DNA of 64,000 nt, taken from the NCBI RefSeq assembly GCF_001499675.1, contig NZ_LN609302.1:1339896-1403895 (forward strand), written 5' to 3'. This stretch comes from Acetobacter ghanensis. Its GTDB lineage: Bacteria; Pseudomonadota; Alphaproteobacteria; Acetobacterales; Acetobacteraceae. The position numbers and the translations under genes were made by a program. Positions 29,625-39,186 of the stretch are shown piece after piece (positions within the stretch are counted from its first letter, which is position 1; each line of letters starts with the position of its first letter). The notes under the pieces were generated by a model. It was not told where the DNA came from. It made no database searches and saw only the letters and a list, made by a program, of their open reading frames with translations.

Positions 29625-30218
29625 TTAGCTGCCACCAAAGCCGAGAAAGCCAATGGCAGGCTGGGCTGTGCCACCCGTGCGGTCATAATGCGGGTCATGC
29701 GCCTTGTCGGCGGGTTCTTCCCCAATATCCGCGCTGCCACCACCGACATGCAGGCCGGAAGTGGTCACACTCCCCAAGCTGTCACCACCCTGAATGCTGG
29801 TTGAATTCCGGAGGGACAGCAGCAGGAAGGTAATGGGGTTGCGGTTCAGGTCGATGGACATATCAAGAGGTGTCTGCCCCAGAATGTTCCGGCCATTCAG
29901 GTCCGCACCACGGTTGATGGCATCACGCGCGGAGGAGACGCTCCCCCGGTTGATGGCTTCGAACAGTGCTACTGTGGGTTCCACATCCTTGTTGGGGTGT
30001 CCGCCGCCTTCACCAGCTTCATCATCGCCTCCTTCAGCACCGGGAATGGCTGTGGGGGGGGCTGCCCGTTTGGCGGCCTTACTGCTTTCCGATTTTTCAG
30101 CAGCTTCTGCGGCCGCAGCCTGCTCTTCGGCCTCATCAGCCAGTGCCGGAACCGCAACAAACGTGGCAAGGCTGCTGAACAGCAGAGCGGATGAAACAAG
30201 GCGTGAAAAACGGGTCAT
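29625..30218 (-). CDS. Secreted ankyrin-repeat protein
   Basis: 197 residues from ATG 30218, chosen because a signal peptide begins there (MTRFSRLVSSALLFSSLATF, cleavage near ALA-DEA). Then a Glu/Ala/Lys-rich segment (about 27-65), one to one-and-a-half ankyrin repeats (VALFEAINRGSVSSARDAINRGADLNGRNILGQTPLDMSI), and a Gly-rich disordered tail. Predicted periplasmic; function unknown. Lies 69 bp after the BatA/MoxR-type operon on the same strand, possibly co-transcribed. Confidence 0.75.
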   Translation of the reverse strand: MTRFSRLVSSALLFSSLATFVAVPALADEAEEQAAAAEAAEKSESSKAAKRAAPPTAIPGAEGGDDEAGEGGGHPNKDVEPTVALFEAINRGSVSSARDAINRGADLNGRNILGQTPLDMSIDLNRNPITFLLLSLRNSTSIQGGDSLGSVTTSGLHVGGGSADIGEEPADKAHDPHYDRTGGTAQPAIGFLGFGGS

Positions 30219-30287
30219 TGTCTGTCCATTAATACAGGTGACCTTTAGCGTATCACACCGCACGGGAGTGGAAAAGACGGCCCGGTT

Positions 30288-32447
30288 CTATCGGGTCCGG
30301 CCTTCCCGCCACCACGCGGCAAACAGCAGCGCCAGAGCAAGCAGCATAGCGAGGGGAGCGGGGAGCAACGGCACAGGCGTTCTGCCCGTTACCAGATGCG
30401 CGTCCCGTTGGGCAAAAGCCAGCCAGTTTGTTCCATGTAACGAACCAGACGAAGCCAGACGGGCGCTTGGCGTCTGCATGGCGGCACTGGTGTTACCCAG
30501 CCAGAAAATGCCGCCTCCCGTCATTTTGGCTATGTCTGCAACACGGGTTGCAGTGGCGCGGAGGTCGGTCATCTCCCGCGTGTTGTCCTGCTCCGGGGCG
30601 GCATAAGTTGTATGTGTGCCATCGGAAATACGCCAGATGCCGGATTCTGTTACGGGGACACTGGCCGTTTGTGTGCCCGCCACATCACCCGGATGCAGGG
30701 CCACGGTGCGGCTTTGCCCGGAAGGGGATGTGAGCGTGACACTGGCGGTGGATTGCGCGTCTATGCTGTGGCGGGTTATCCGCAGCGTGTTGGCGGTCAT
30801 GCTGGCTGTAAGCTGCTCCTCTTCCAGCTCAGGTTCCTTCATCAGCCAGTGTGAAATGCGCCGGAGGAGTTCCGCCTGTGGGCCGCCTCCGTCCTCACCG
30901 CGTGACCATAGCCAGATCTGGTCGGATAGCAGCAGGGCAATCCGACCCTGTTCGACCCGGTCCAGCACCAGCAGGGGGCTGTTGTCCGGGCCGCTCATCA
31001 GCACTTCACCATGAGTGGTGTCCGGGTGCAGAGCGCGGTACCATGGGCCCCACATGCCCGGTACGGCCGTGGCGCTGGTCAGGGCGTCCTGTCCGGCGGT
31101 GGTTCCGGGTGCGCCGGGCAAAGAGGCGGTAACAGGGTGCCTGCGCCCGGTATCGGTCAGCGTAGGGCGGAAGCGGTTGACGAGCATACTGCTCTGGTCC
31201 GGCACCACATGGGCAGGCAGGACATCCCCCACCGGCGTATCCTGCAAGGAGCCGGGACCAATGAATTCCGGACCGGCCGTGAGCAGAAGCCCCCCACCGC
31301 GGCGTACAAAATTGGCAATGTTTTCCAAGTAGCTGTGGGGCAGAATGTGCCTGTTTTCAAAACCATCCAGAATGATCAGATCAAACTGGTTGATCTTTTC
31401 CTGAAACAGCTCCCGCACCGGGAAGGCAATAAGCGCCAGATCAGACAGGGGGGTGCCATCGTCTTTTTCTGGTGGCCGCAGGATGGTGAAGTGAATCAGA
31501 TCGACCGATGGGTCAGCCTTGAGCAGCCTGCGCCAGACCCGCTCGCCTTGGTTGGGCGTGCCTGAAATGAGCAGCACCCGCAGGCGGTCCCGAATGCCGG
31601 TAATATGCGCCACGGTCTGGTTGTTAAGCGGGGAGGCTTCTCCCGGTAGGGGAGAGACGGAAAGACTGACAAGCAAAGGCCCCGGCTGGGTCACGGGCAC
31701 GGTAATTTCCTGCGCGGTGCCGCTGGTGACGGGAATATGCTGTGGTTCTTCTCCGTTAATCCGCACAGTCAGGTCTGCTGGTGTGCCGGTTTGTGTGCCC
31801 GGTCCCATATCATCCACCTGAACGCGTAGCTTGGCGGTCTGGCCTGCAATGGCGTAGGGCGGGGCTTCCAGAATACTTAGCTTGCGGTCTTTTTCTTCCC
31901 CACTGGCGGTCAGCAGAACGTGTAAGGGAAGTGTGGCGCGGTTCCCATTGTCCAGCACAGGGCGCAGGCGCTCCGGTATGGTGGTGGGGACATCCGCAAT
32001 TTCGCCATCCGTAACCATCATCGCCCCGGCAAACTGGGCGGCTGGAATATCTGCCGCAGCCTGATCAAGCGCGTCAAACAGCCGTGTGCCATCATGCCCG
32101 TTACCGCGCACCGTTACGGTGCGGATGCTCAGCCCCGGCACCTTGGTGTGGTCAAGGGCATCGGCTGCCTGCCGGGCAATGGCGGCACGCTGGCCAAGCG
32201 CCATGGAAGGCGACTGGTCAACGACGAGCAGGGCCGTCTGGGGGAGTGAGCGTTTTTGCTCATGGTAATGTTGCGGCCCAACCAGCCACAGCAGCACAAT
32301 GCCCACGGCTCCCAATCGCAGGAAGGCCCCTTTGCTCCGGCTGAACAGACCCCAGCTACACAGAAGCAGCGCCAGAAGCCCCAGTATGGCCAGCAGCCAT
32401 AAAGGCACCAAAGGTGCCACACCAAGGGAGGCAGGAATGGCGCTCAT
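30288..32447 (-). CDS. Membrane protein with class-I amidotransferase-like/VWA-like domain
   Basis: 719 residues. Two N-terminal spans (about 12-32 and 43-60), a VWA-like segment starting ALLVVDQSPSMALGQ (the DxSxS-type motif is present as DQSPS), an immunoglobulin-like middle part, then a domain resembling glutamine-amidotransferase-like folds (RVLLISGTPNQGERVWRRLL ... RRGGGLLLTAGPEFIGPGSL), and a final span (LLPAPLAMLLALALLFAAWW). Such proteins end MoxR/DUF58 operons in many Alphaproteobacteria. Biochemical role unknown; start overlaps the upstream gene by 4 bp. Confidence 0.75.
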   Translation of the reverse strand: MSAIPASLGVAPLVPLWLLAILGLLALLLCSWGLFSRSKGAFLRLGAVGIVLLWLVGPQHYHEQKRSLPQTALLVVDQSPSMALGQRAAIARQAADALDHTKVPGLSIRTVTVRGNGHDGTRLFDALDQAAADIPAAQFAGAMMVTDGEIADVPTTIPERLRPVLDNGNRATLPLHVLLTASGEEKDRKLSILEAPPYAIAGQTAKLRVQVDDMGPGTQTGTPADLTVRINGEEPQHIPVTSGTAQEITVPVTQPGPLLVSLSVSPLPGEASPLNNQTVAHITGIRDRLRVLLISGTPNQGERVWRRLLKADPSVDLIHFTILRPPEKDDGTPLSDLALIAFPVRELFQEKINQFDLIILDGFENRHILPHSYLENIANFVRRGGGLLLTAGPEFIGPGSLQDTPVGDVLPAHVVPDQSSMLVNRFRPTLTDTGRRHPVTASLPGAPGTTAGQDALTSATAVPGMWGPWYRALHPDTTHGEVLMSGPDNSPLLVLDRVEQGRIALLLSDQIWLWSRGEDGGGPQAELLRRISHWLMKEPELEEEQLTASMTANTLRITRHSIDAQSTASVTLTSPSGQSRTVALHPGDVAGTQTASVPVTESGIWRISDGTHTTYAAPEQDNTREMTDLRATATRVADIAKMTGGGIFWLGNTSAAMQTPSARLASSGSLHGTNWLAFAQRDAHLVTGRTPVPLLPAPLAMLLALALLFAAWWREGRTR

Positions 32448-35209
32448 GGTCTGTCCTCCAGCCGTTTGAGGAGCATGGGCACGTGTACCTGATCAGCCTT
32501 GTAGCTCCCGGTCAGGGCGTAAATAACGGTGTTCAGCCCAAACCGGTAGGCCTGCAACCGTTGGTCGCTCCCGCCGGGAATAACGGCAAACGGTGTGTTG
32601 CCCGTGCCGTCCACAGCCCATGCGTGCGCCCAGTCGGCAGAGCCAATAATGACCGGGCTGACATCATCATTTTCGGCATCGCCTTCCTTGGCGACCCATA
32701 TGGGCTGGCCTGCATACCGGCCGGGAAAATCGTGCAGGAGGTAAAAGGTGTGGGCCAGCAGGTGGTGATCGGTCATGACCACTAGCGGAGGAACCAGCAG
32801 ACCGGTTGTGACCCGGCGTAGCGCCGCACTGGTGCCCGGTGCATCCGCTGTAAATCCGCTATCGGCATTGCTGTTGCTGCTATCCTGCCCCTGCGTGTCT
32901 ATCAGCAGAATACCGCCGTGGGCCATAAAGGTGTTCAACGCTGCGGTCATAGCCGGGGTGGTGGTGGCGTCTGCCGTAATTGGCCAATACAGCAGGGGGT
33001 AGTAGCTCAGGTCATCCGTGCCGGGGTGCACGGCATCCGGATGGCCCATAACGGCGGATGTACGGGCATTTACAAAGTCAGATAGGCCTTGCAGCCCTTG
33101 GCGGGATGCTTCGTCCACATCCTCATGCCCGCTAACAATGTATCCGAGCCGGGTTTCCAGCGCAGCGGCGGGCACCCGGTTTGTTACGCTGGTATCAGAG
33201 TTCTGTGCGTGCGCGGGGTGGGGTGTTGCACACAGTGCGGCAAACAGGACCAGCAACGGTGCGGCCCCCCGATGTACGGGGAGTTTTCCCGCCCGCATAA
33301 GGCCCACTGCCAGACCATCCAGCAGCAACAGCAGCAGGGCGACCAGCAGGCAGTAGCGGCCTAGCGGCTTATCTGCCTGCTGGCCGGAGGAATCCGTAAT
33401 GGTGCCGACCGGTGCGGCAGGTTGTAGGCTATCTATCCCGCTGGCGGCATTAAGTGCCCTGCGTCCATCCGTGGGGCCATACAGGCCGGGAGGGTGAGTG
33501 GGAGAGACGGATGTTGTGGCAAACACATTGCCCGGTATGCCACGCGCTGTTGGGGGAGGCGGTCCCGCCATGCCTTCACCATCCAGTGTTATGGCCGGGG
33601 CCAACATGGCGTTGTCTGCCGGAATGCTCAATCCGTTGGCGTGTTCGGTCAGGCGTTGGAGCATGGCAACAAACAGGCCGGATAGAGGCAGGTTGGACCA
33701 GTCCGCAGTACTGCTGACATGGAACAGAATAACCTCCCCCTTGCCCAGTTCGGCATGGGTTACCAGTGGTGTGCCATCCGCCAGCCGCGCCCATACGTGT
33801 TGCTCCAGATCTGCAGATGGGCTGGCCAATACCTGACGTGAGACCGTGACATCGCCGGGAATGCTTAACCCTCTGAACGGGGATGTCTGATCGAACGGAG
33901 CCAACTGCTGTGGGGTGCCCCACGTCATGGAACCACCAAGCTGGCGTGCACCATCTAGCAGGGGGATGGGCAGGAGGTTCTGCGTTGTGTCCGATGGGGC
34001 CGGGGTGTCTGCATCATGCTGGCTGCCAGCAAGTGCTGGTCCTGCAAAACGGATGAGTGTTCCGCCGTTTTTTATCCATTCCAGAACGGTTTTCTGGCTC
34101 TGGGCGCCAGCCAGTGTTCCATCAGGTGCAATCAGCACGGATAACGGGCGGCTGAGCAAGGATTCCAGATTACCTTCATGCAGGTCGGAGAGCGGGGCCA
34201 GTGCGCGACGAAGGTAGAAGATGGAACCGATCAGAGGCGTATCTGCTCCCCCCGTGGACAACAGGCCAACCGGGCGCAGGCGCGTATTTTCGTCCAGCAG
34301 GACGGTTGTGGCCGCACTGGCAACACCCTGCACGTTGAGAGTGTCTATCCGGTTGCGTACGGCAACGGGCAGATTGACCTTTACATCCGCCTGCGTGGCG
34401 TTGGCGGCAACTGGTACGGGGACCACGGCCAGCGTGCCACCATCCGTTGCACGGGCGGCTACGTGCAAAAGGCGAGGTTGGTTGAAAGGCTGCACAATCA
34501 GACGCGCCATCACACCATCCGTTGTCACGGGGGTGGGTACAAGCGCCATGTTTGCCTGTGCGGAAAAACGGATTTCCTGCACAGCCCCACGTGCATGAAG
34601 GGCCTGTGCAAAAGCATTATCCCCTTTTGTGGCCACGGTATCAGCCAGATACACAATCCGGGCAAAGGGTATGGCAGGCAGGTGCAGGATATGCTGTGCA
34701 GCCTGTTCCCGATCTGTTGGCCACGGGTTGGGGTGGCGGCTGTTAAGCATCTGCCGTACGGCGGCGGCCGGTTGTGGGGCAGGAGCGGTCGGGCCTGCGG
34801 CCTCATCCGCCTGAGGCGCTGTCCCCATGACAAGCAGGCTGGAGCGTGTGCGTTCAGCATCATCCACAATGCTTTGCGCGGTTGCCATGCGCTCGGCCCA
34901 GTCCACAGCACTCAACATGCCATCATCCAGAACCAGCAGAACAGGCCCTTGGGTTAGCACCTGTTCACGGTTGCCGGGAATAAACGGGCGCGCAAAACCC
35001 ACAATCAGCAGGCTGATGGCCAGAAGGCGGAGCAGCAGAAGCCACGGGGGAGAACGTGCCGCCTCTGTTTCCTTCGGGTGCAGTCTGGCCAAAAACGCAA
35101 TGGGTGGAAAAGCCTGCTGGCGTGCGCGCGGAGGTGTGGCGCGGAGTAGCCACCAGACTAATGGCAGGCAAATCAGGGCAGACAGCAGGATGGGGGACTG
35201 AAAAATCAT
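32444..35209 (-). CDS. BatA-like/DUF4159 membrane protein
   Basis: 921 residues. The N terminus is the BatA (aerotolerance) anchor domain: FQSPILLSALICLPLVWWLLR, then a second span at about 58-75. A VWA-like region follows (VLLVLDDGMLSAVDW). Two more spans near 640-690 (YCLLVALLLLLLDGLAVGLM; LLVLFAALCATPHPAHAQN) separate it from the C-terminal DUF4159 domain (from TRLGYIVSGHEDVDEAS). Overlaps both neighbours by 4 bp. Role unproved; the family associates with MoxR chaperones in envelope stress. Confidence 0.78.
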   Translation of the reverse strand: MIFQSPILLSALICLPLVWWLLRATPPRARQQAFPPIAFLARLHPKETEAARSPPWLLLLRLLAISLLIVGFARPFIPGNREQVLTQGPVLLVLDDGMLSAVDWAERMATAQSIVDDAERTRSSLLVMGTAPQADEAAGPTAPAPQPAAAVRQMLNSRHPNPWPTDREQAAQHILHLPAIPFARIVYLADTVATKGDNAFAQALHARGAVQEIRFSAQANMALVPTPVTTDGVMARLIVQPFNQPRLLHVAARATDGGTLAVVPVPVAANATQADVKVNLPVAVRNRIDTLNVQGVASAATTVLLDENTRLRPVGLLSTGGADTPLIGSIFYLRRALAPLSDLHEGNLESLLSRPLSVLIAPDGTLAGAQSQKTVLEWIKNGGTLIRFAGPALAGSQHDADTPAPSDTTQNLLPIPLLDGARQLGGSMTWGTPQQLAPFDQTSPFRGLSIPGDVTVSRQVLASPSADLEQHVWARLADGTPLVTHAELGKGEVILFHVSSTADWSNLPLSGLFVAMLQRLTEHANGLSIPADNAMLAPAITLDGEGMAGPPPPTARGIPGNVFATTSVSPTHPPGLYGPTDGRRALNAASGIDSLQPAAPVGTITDSSGQQADKPLGRYCLLVALLLLLLDGLAVGLMRAGKLPVHRGAAPLLVLFAALCATPHPAHAQNSDTSVTNRVPAAALETRLGYIVSGHEDVDEASRQGLQGLSDFVNARTSAVMGHPDAVHPGTDDLSYYPLLYWPITADATTTPAMTAALNTFMAHGGILLIDTQGQDSSNSNADSGFTADAPGTSAALRRVTTGLLVPPLVVMTDHHLLAHTFYLLHDFPGRYAGQPIWVAKEGDAENDDVSPVIIGSADWAHAWAVDGTGNTPFAVIPGGSDQRLQAYRFGLNTVIYALTGSYKADQVHVPMLLKRLEDRP

Positions 35210-36204
35210 ACGCGTTGGCTCATCTGGGCATGGAGTGCCAGTAGCGTGGGAAGCAGGGCCATATCGGTCTGATGGTGCACAATGGAGTGGCCGGAGCGGC
35301 TTGTGGTTTGGTCAAGCCAGTGGGTGCGGGCGGCAACAAGGTTTCCATAATCGTCCCGCAGGCTCTGCACATGGGGCAGTTCCAGCGGTGCCTCCTGCTC
35401 AAGGCCCGAAAATTCGGTGCGACCGGAATACGGCAATGTGTTTTCTGCCGGGTCGGTCATATGGAGCAGGTAGGCGCGGGCCGGGTGGGCCGCCAGTTGG
35501 CGCAGGCAATCCTGCAACGCAGCTTCGGGGCAGAGCAGATCACTGGCGAGGAGCAGCCGTGCACGCCGTGGAACCAGAATGGGGGCAGGCAAAGCCGCAT
35601 CTGTTGCGTGGCTGTTGGTCGCTAGTGTGCAAAGCCCAAGAGCCAGACGTTCTAGCGCAGAAGAGGCAGGCGGCAGAGGTGTAATGCCGGTAGGGGAGAG
35701 AAGCTGCACCCGCTCACCATTGCGCAGCAGGAGTGCGGCCATGCTGAGCAAGAGCAGAACGGCACGGTCGAGCTTGCCGGGCAGCGTGTTGGTGGACCGC
35801 CACTGCATGGAACCTGAAAAATCGCACCACAGCAGGATCGTTTGCGCGGCTTCGGCTTCTGTCTCACGCACATGGGCGCGGGCGGTGCGGGCGGACTGGC
35901 GCCAGTCGATCCGGTTAACCGGTTCCCCCGGCTGTGCGGGCCTGTATTGCCAGAATGTATCTCCCCACCCCGCGCGGCGCTGGGGGTGCAGGCCAGAGGC
36001 AAGGGTGGTGGCCATCTGGCTGGCATGAAGCAGCAGGTCTGGCATACGGGTGGCCAGTGTCTGGGCTTGGCACGCTATGTCCGCCGTGGCGGCAAGCGGG
36101 GTTGCTGTGTTTTGGCCCCCTCCTGCGTACCCGCCAGCCTCAGCGTTATGTTCGCCAGAAAGCCAGCGCCACACAGTGTTGGGGAACGATCTGGACCGGC
36201 TCAC
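35206..36204 (-). CDS. DUF58 domain protein
   Basis: Cytoplasmic VWA-like protein that pairs with MoxR ATPases. The hallmark is GWGDTFWQYRPAQPGEPVNRIDWRQSARTARAHVRE, followed by the MIDAS-like WCDFSGSMQW. Start uncertain: GTG 36204 (332 residues, just after the moxR stop) is used; a TTG at 36240 preceded by GGAAG would give 344 residues and overlap moxR. Likely function is assembly or regulation of a membrane complex, unproved. Confidence 0.82.
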   Translation of the reverse strand: MSRSRSFPNTVWRWLSGEHNAEAGGYAGGGQNTATPLAATADIACQAQTLATRMPDLLLHASQMATTLASGLHPQRRAGWGDTFWQYRPAQPGEPVNRIDWRQSARTARAHVRETEAEAAQTILLWCDFSGSMQWRSTNTLPGKLDRAVLLLLSMAALLLRNGERVQLLSPTGITPLPPASSALERLALGLCTLATNSHATDAALPAPILVPRRARLLLASDLLCPEAALQDCLRQLAAHPARAYLLHMTDPAENTLPYSGRTEFSGLEQEAPLELPHVQSLRDDYGNLVAARTHWLDQTTSRSGHSIVHHQTDMALLPTLLALHAQMSQRV

Positions 36205-36208
36205 AGGG

Positions 36209-37228
36209 TCAGCCCAGAGTCTTGACCAGCCGGGCCACAATATCTTCCGGTGTTACGCCCGCGGCCCGGGCGGCAAAAGTTAGCGCCATACGGTGGGCCA
36301 GTACGGGGCGGGCCAGTGCCGCGACGTCTTCCAGACCGGGGGAGAGCCTGCCGTCCAGCAGTGCGCGGGCGCGGGTGGCCAGCATGAGTGTCTGTGCTGC
36401 ACGGGGGCCGGGGCCCCATGCAATCTGCTCACGCAGGGTGGCGTCGGGCGTGCTCTGGGGGCGTGCTGCGCGGACAAGGTTGATAATAGCGTCCAGCACT
36501 TTTTCCCCTACCGGCATACGGCGGACGAGGTCCTGCGCCTGCATAAGGGTTGCCGCATCTATAACCTGCTGGGCGCGTTTGTCCTGCGCGCCGGTTGTTG
36601 CCAGCAGCATGGCGCGTTCGGAACCGGCATCGGGGAAAGTCAGCCCGATCTGGAGCATGAAGCGATCAAGCTGCGCTTCGGGGAGCGGGTAGGTGCCTTC
36701 CTGCTCCATGGGGTTTTGTGTTGCCAGAACGTGGAACGGGCGGGGCAGCGGGTATTCCACCCCCGCTACGGTGACGTGGTGTTCCTGCATGGCCTGTAGC
36801 AGGGCGGACTGGGTGCGTGGGCTTGCGCGGTTTATTTCATCCGCCATCAGCAACTGACTGAACACCGGCCCCTGCACAAAGCGGAAGCTGCGGTGGCCGC
36901 TGGCATCCTCATCCAGAATTTCGCTGCCCGTAATGTCGGAGGGCATCAGGTCGGGGGTAAACTGTACGCGACGGGCGTTTAGCCCCAGTACGGTGCCAAG
37001 GGTGGTCACCAGTAATGTCTTGCCCAGACCGGGAGCCCCAACCAGCAGGGCATGGCCACCAGCCAGAACAGTGGTCAGAGTCTGGCGGATTGTTTGATCC
37101 TGCCCGAAAATGACGGTTGAAATTTCCTGCTGGACGGCGGCAAGCCGTTCACAGATACGATCTGCCTCCCTTACTTCTGGGGGGGAGGAAGGCTGTTGTG
37201 CCGGGAACGGTGCGTCTGATGTGGTCAT
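36209..37228 (-). CDS. MoxR-family AAA+ ATPase
   Basis: Chaperone-like ATPase. 339 residues; Walker A GAPGLGKT at 64-71, Walker B LLMADEINRASPRTQSALLQAM at about 127-147, sensor and arginine-finger region in FHVLATQNPMEQEGTYPLPEAQLDRF. First gene of the four-gene operon moxR-DUF58-BatA/DUF4159-amidotransferase-like. MoxR proteins are thought to remodel VWA-domain partners such as those downstream. Confidence 0.9.
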   Translation of the reverse strand: MTTSDAPFPAQQPSSPPEVREADRICERLAAVQQEISTVIFGQDQTIRQTLTTVLAGGHALLVGAPGLGKTLLVTTLGTVLGLNARRVQFTPDLMPSDITGSEILDEDASGHRSFRFVQGPVFSQLLMADEINRASPRTQSALLQAMQEHHVTVAGVEYPLPRPFHVLATQNPMEQEGTYPLPEAQLDRFMLQIGLTFPDAGSERAMLLATTGAQDKRAQQVIDAATLMQAQDLVRRMPVGEKVLDAIINLVRAARPQSTPDATLREQIAWGPGPRAAQTLMLATRARALLDGRLSPGLEDVAALARPVLAHRMALTFAARAAGVTPEDIVARLVKTLG

Positions 37229-37329
37229 GGATCCAGTCTGAATTACATGCAGGGCTTACATCAAGCGGGGTAAGCTCCCTATATCATTGTGCACAACACA
37301 AGGACACGCATTAACAGGATGGTGAGTCA

Positions 37330-37929
37330 GTGAAAGGTGAACAGGCGGGCAACGCGCAAGCCCTTTCGTGCCACGATAAGCACGGGACCGATAGCCCCGA
37401 TGAGGCGGAAAACAGGCGTCTGCCGTTTTTGGTCCGGCGGGATGGCGTGTGGCTTTACCGTGGCTCCGAAATCAAGCGGAAGGCTATGTCCTGCCTGTTT
37501 GGCTCCCTCCTCACGCGGGACAAGCAGGGTGCGTACCTGCTGCGTACACCGTTTGAGAGCGGGCTGATTGAGGTTGAGGATGTTCCTTTTCTGGCGGTGG
37601 AGCTGGACTGGAGCGGTGTGGGGCGGATGCAGCGCCTCTGTTTCCGCACCAATATGGACGAGGTGGTGGTGGCGGATGCCGAACACCCGATTCGGACCTT
37701 GTGGGATGTTCCAGCCGAAGCCTGCCCGGAGGGATGCCCGCCATACTTGACCGTGCGACAGGGGGATGGGCGTTACCCGCTGGAAGCACGTCTGTCCCGC
37801 GCGGTATGGTACGAACTGGCTGCCTTGGCCGAGCCGGGAGCCTGTCAGGGTGTGCCCTGCATGGGGGCCTGGAGCTGCGGCCGCTTTTTCCCCATTGCGC
37901 GTATGGCGGTCGATGATGGAGACGCATAA
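37330..37929 (+). CDS. DUF1285 domain protein
   Basis: 199 residues, GTG start at 37330 preceded by GGATGGTGAG. The block LPFLVRRDGVWLYRGSEIKRKAMSCLFGSLLTRDKQGAYLLRTPFE matches the DUF1285 family of unknown function. The ORF overlaps the cca start by 17 bp, so translation is probably coupled. Cysteines at the C-terminal end (CQGVPCMGAWSC) are notable. Confidence 0.85.
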   Translation: MKGEQAGNAQALSCHDKHGTDSPDEAENRRLPFLVRRDGVWLYRGSEIKRKAMSCLFGSLLTRDKQGAYLLRTPFESGLIEVEDVPFLAVELDWSGVGRMQRLCFRTNMDEVVVADAEHPIRTLWDVPAEACPEGCPPYLTVRQGDGRYPLEARLSRAVWYELAALAEPGACQGVPCMGAWSCGRFFPIARMAVDDGDA

Positions 37930-39139
37930 TCCCATTATCAGCAGGCTGAACGCACAGCAGCAGGCGGCGTTGGCGCGGCTATGGACGGTTTTGCCCGCCA
38001 TGCGGCTAGTCGGCGGCGTTGTGCGTGACCTGCTGGCTGGGCGACCCATTGCCGATATTGATCTGGCTACGCCTGAACCACCCACGCAGGTTATGGAGCG
38101 CCTTCAGGCGCACGGCATCCATGTGGTGGCGACCGGCCTGCAACATGGCACCGTTACAGCCGTGCTGGAGGGGATTCCTTACGAAATCACCACCCTCAGA
38201 TGTGATGTGGAAACCGATGGACGACATGCCGTTGTGCGCTGGACGCAGGACTGGCGGCAGGATGCCGAGCGGCGGGATTTTACCATAAACGCCATGTCGG
38301 TCGATCAGGCCGATGAGCTGTACGACTATTTTGACGGGCAGGCGGATCTGGCGGCCGGGCAGGTGCGTTTTGTGGGGCAGGCAGCCACGCGAATAGAAGA
38401 GGATGCGCTGCGTATCCTGCGTTTTTTCAGGTTTTATGGTCGCTACGGGCAAGGCGAGCCGGACCAGCAGGCCATGCAGGCCATAGCATCTGGCGCTGCC
38501 TTGCTGGATGGCCTGTCCGTCGAGCGGATATGGATGGAATTGCGGCGGATTCTGACCGGGCCAAACGTGGCGGCTATTCTGCACTATATGGATCAGACCG
38601 GTGTGCTGGCGCGTATTCTGCCGGAGGGGCGGGCACTGGCGCGGTGCCTGCGTCTGTTGGACTATGGCGCACCAGCCAACGCAGTGCTCAGGCTGGTAGG
38701 GTTGAGCACGGACGCACCCGCTGTGGCCCGTCGTCTGAAGTTCTCCCGCGCTGAAGCCGGGCAGGTCCGGGCATTTGGTCAGGCTACTCCCATGCCCGAA
38801 CCGGGCATGGCGGATGATGATCTGCGGCGTCTTCTGGCGGATGAACCCTATGATGTGCTGGAGGGGCGGGTATGGCTGCATCAGGCGGAACAGGTCAGAA
38901 CGCCTGATGAAAATACGGCGTTTGCACAGCTTAGGCAGAGGTTGCAGCACATTGCGCCACCGATTTTCCCTGTTGCCGGGCGGGATGTTGTCGCCTTGGG
39001 TGGGCAGGCTGGGCCAGAAATAGGGCGGGTTATAGGGCTTGTCCGCCAGTGGTGGCTGGACGGAGGGTGCCGTGCAGGGGCGGAAGCCTGCCGGATGCAG
39101 ATAAAGCACCTTCTGGGCGCAAAAGCGGAACAAAGCTGA
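37913..39139 (+). CDS. cca: CCA-adding enzyme / tRNA nucleotidyltransferase
   Basis: Adds or repairs the 3'-CCA end of tRNA. 408 residues from ATG 37913 (ATG 37916 is equally possible). Class II polymerase-beta signature: GGVVRD (34-39), metal-binding DID (48-50), RRDFTINAMS and the EEDALRILRFFRFYGRY motif. Could be a poly(A) polymerase paralogue, but the absence of another candidate in the window and the size favour CCA addition. Overlaps the upstream gene. Confidence 0.88.
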   Translation: MMETHNPIISRLNAQQQAALARLWTVLPAMRLVGGVVRDLLAGRPIADIDLATPEPPTQVMERLQAHGIHVVATGLQHGTVTAVLEGIPYEITTLRCDVETDGRHAVVRWTQDWRQDAERRDFTINAMSVDQADELYDYFDGQADLAAGQVRFVGQAATRIEEDALRILRFFRFYGRYGQGEPDQQAMQAIASGAALLDGLSVERIWMELRRILTGPNVAAILHYMDQTGVLARILPEGRALARCLRLLDYGAPANAVLRLVGLSTDAPAVARRLKFSRAEAGQVRAFGQATPMPEPGMADDDLRRLLADEPYDVLEGRVWLHQAEQVRTPDENTAFAQLRQRLQHIAPPIFPVAGRDVVALGGQAGPEIGRVIGLVRQWWLDGGCRAGAEACRMQIKHLLGAKAEQS

Positions 39140-39186
39140 CCCCGGCCTCTTACATGCAGGGCAAATAGACTGGTAGAGAAAGAGGC

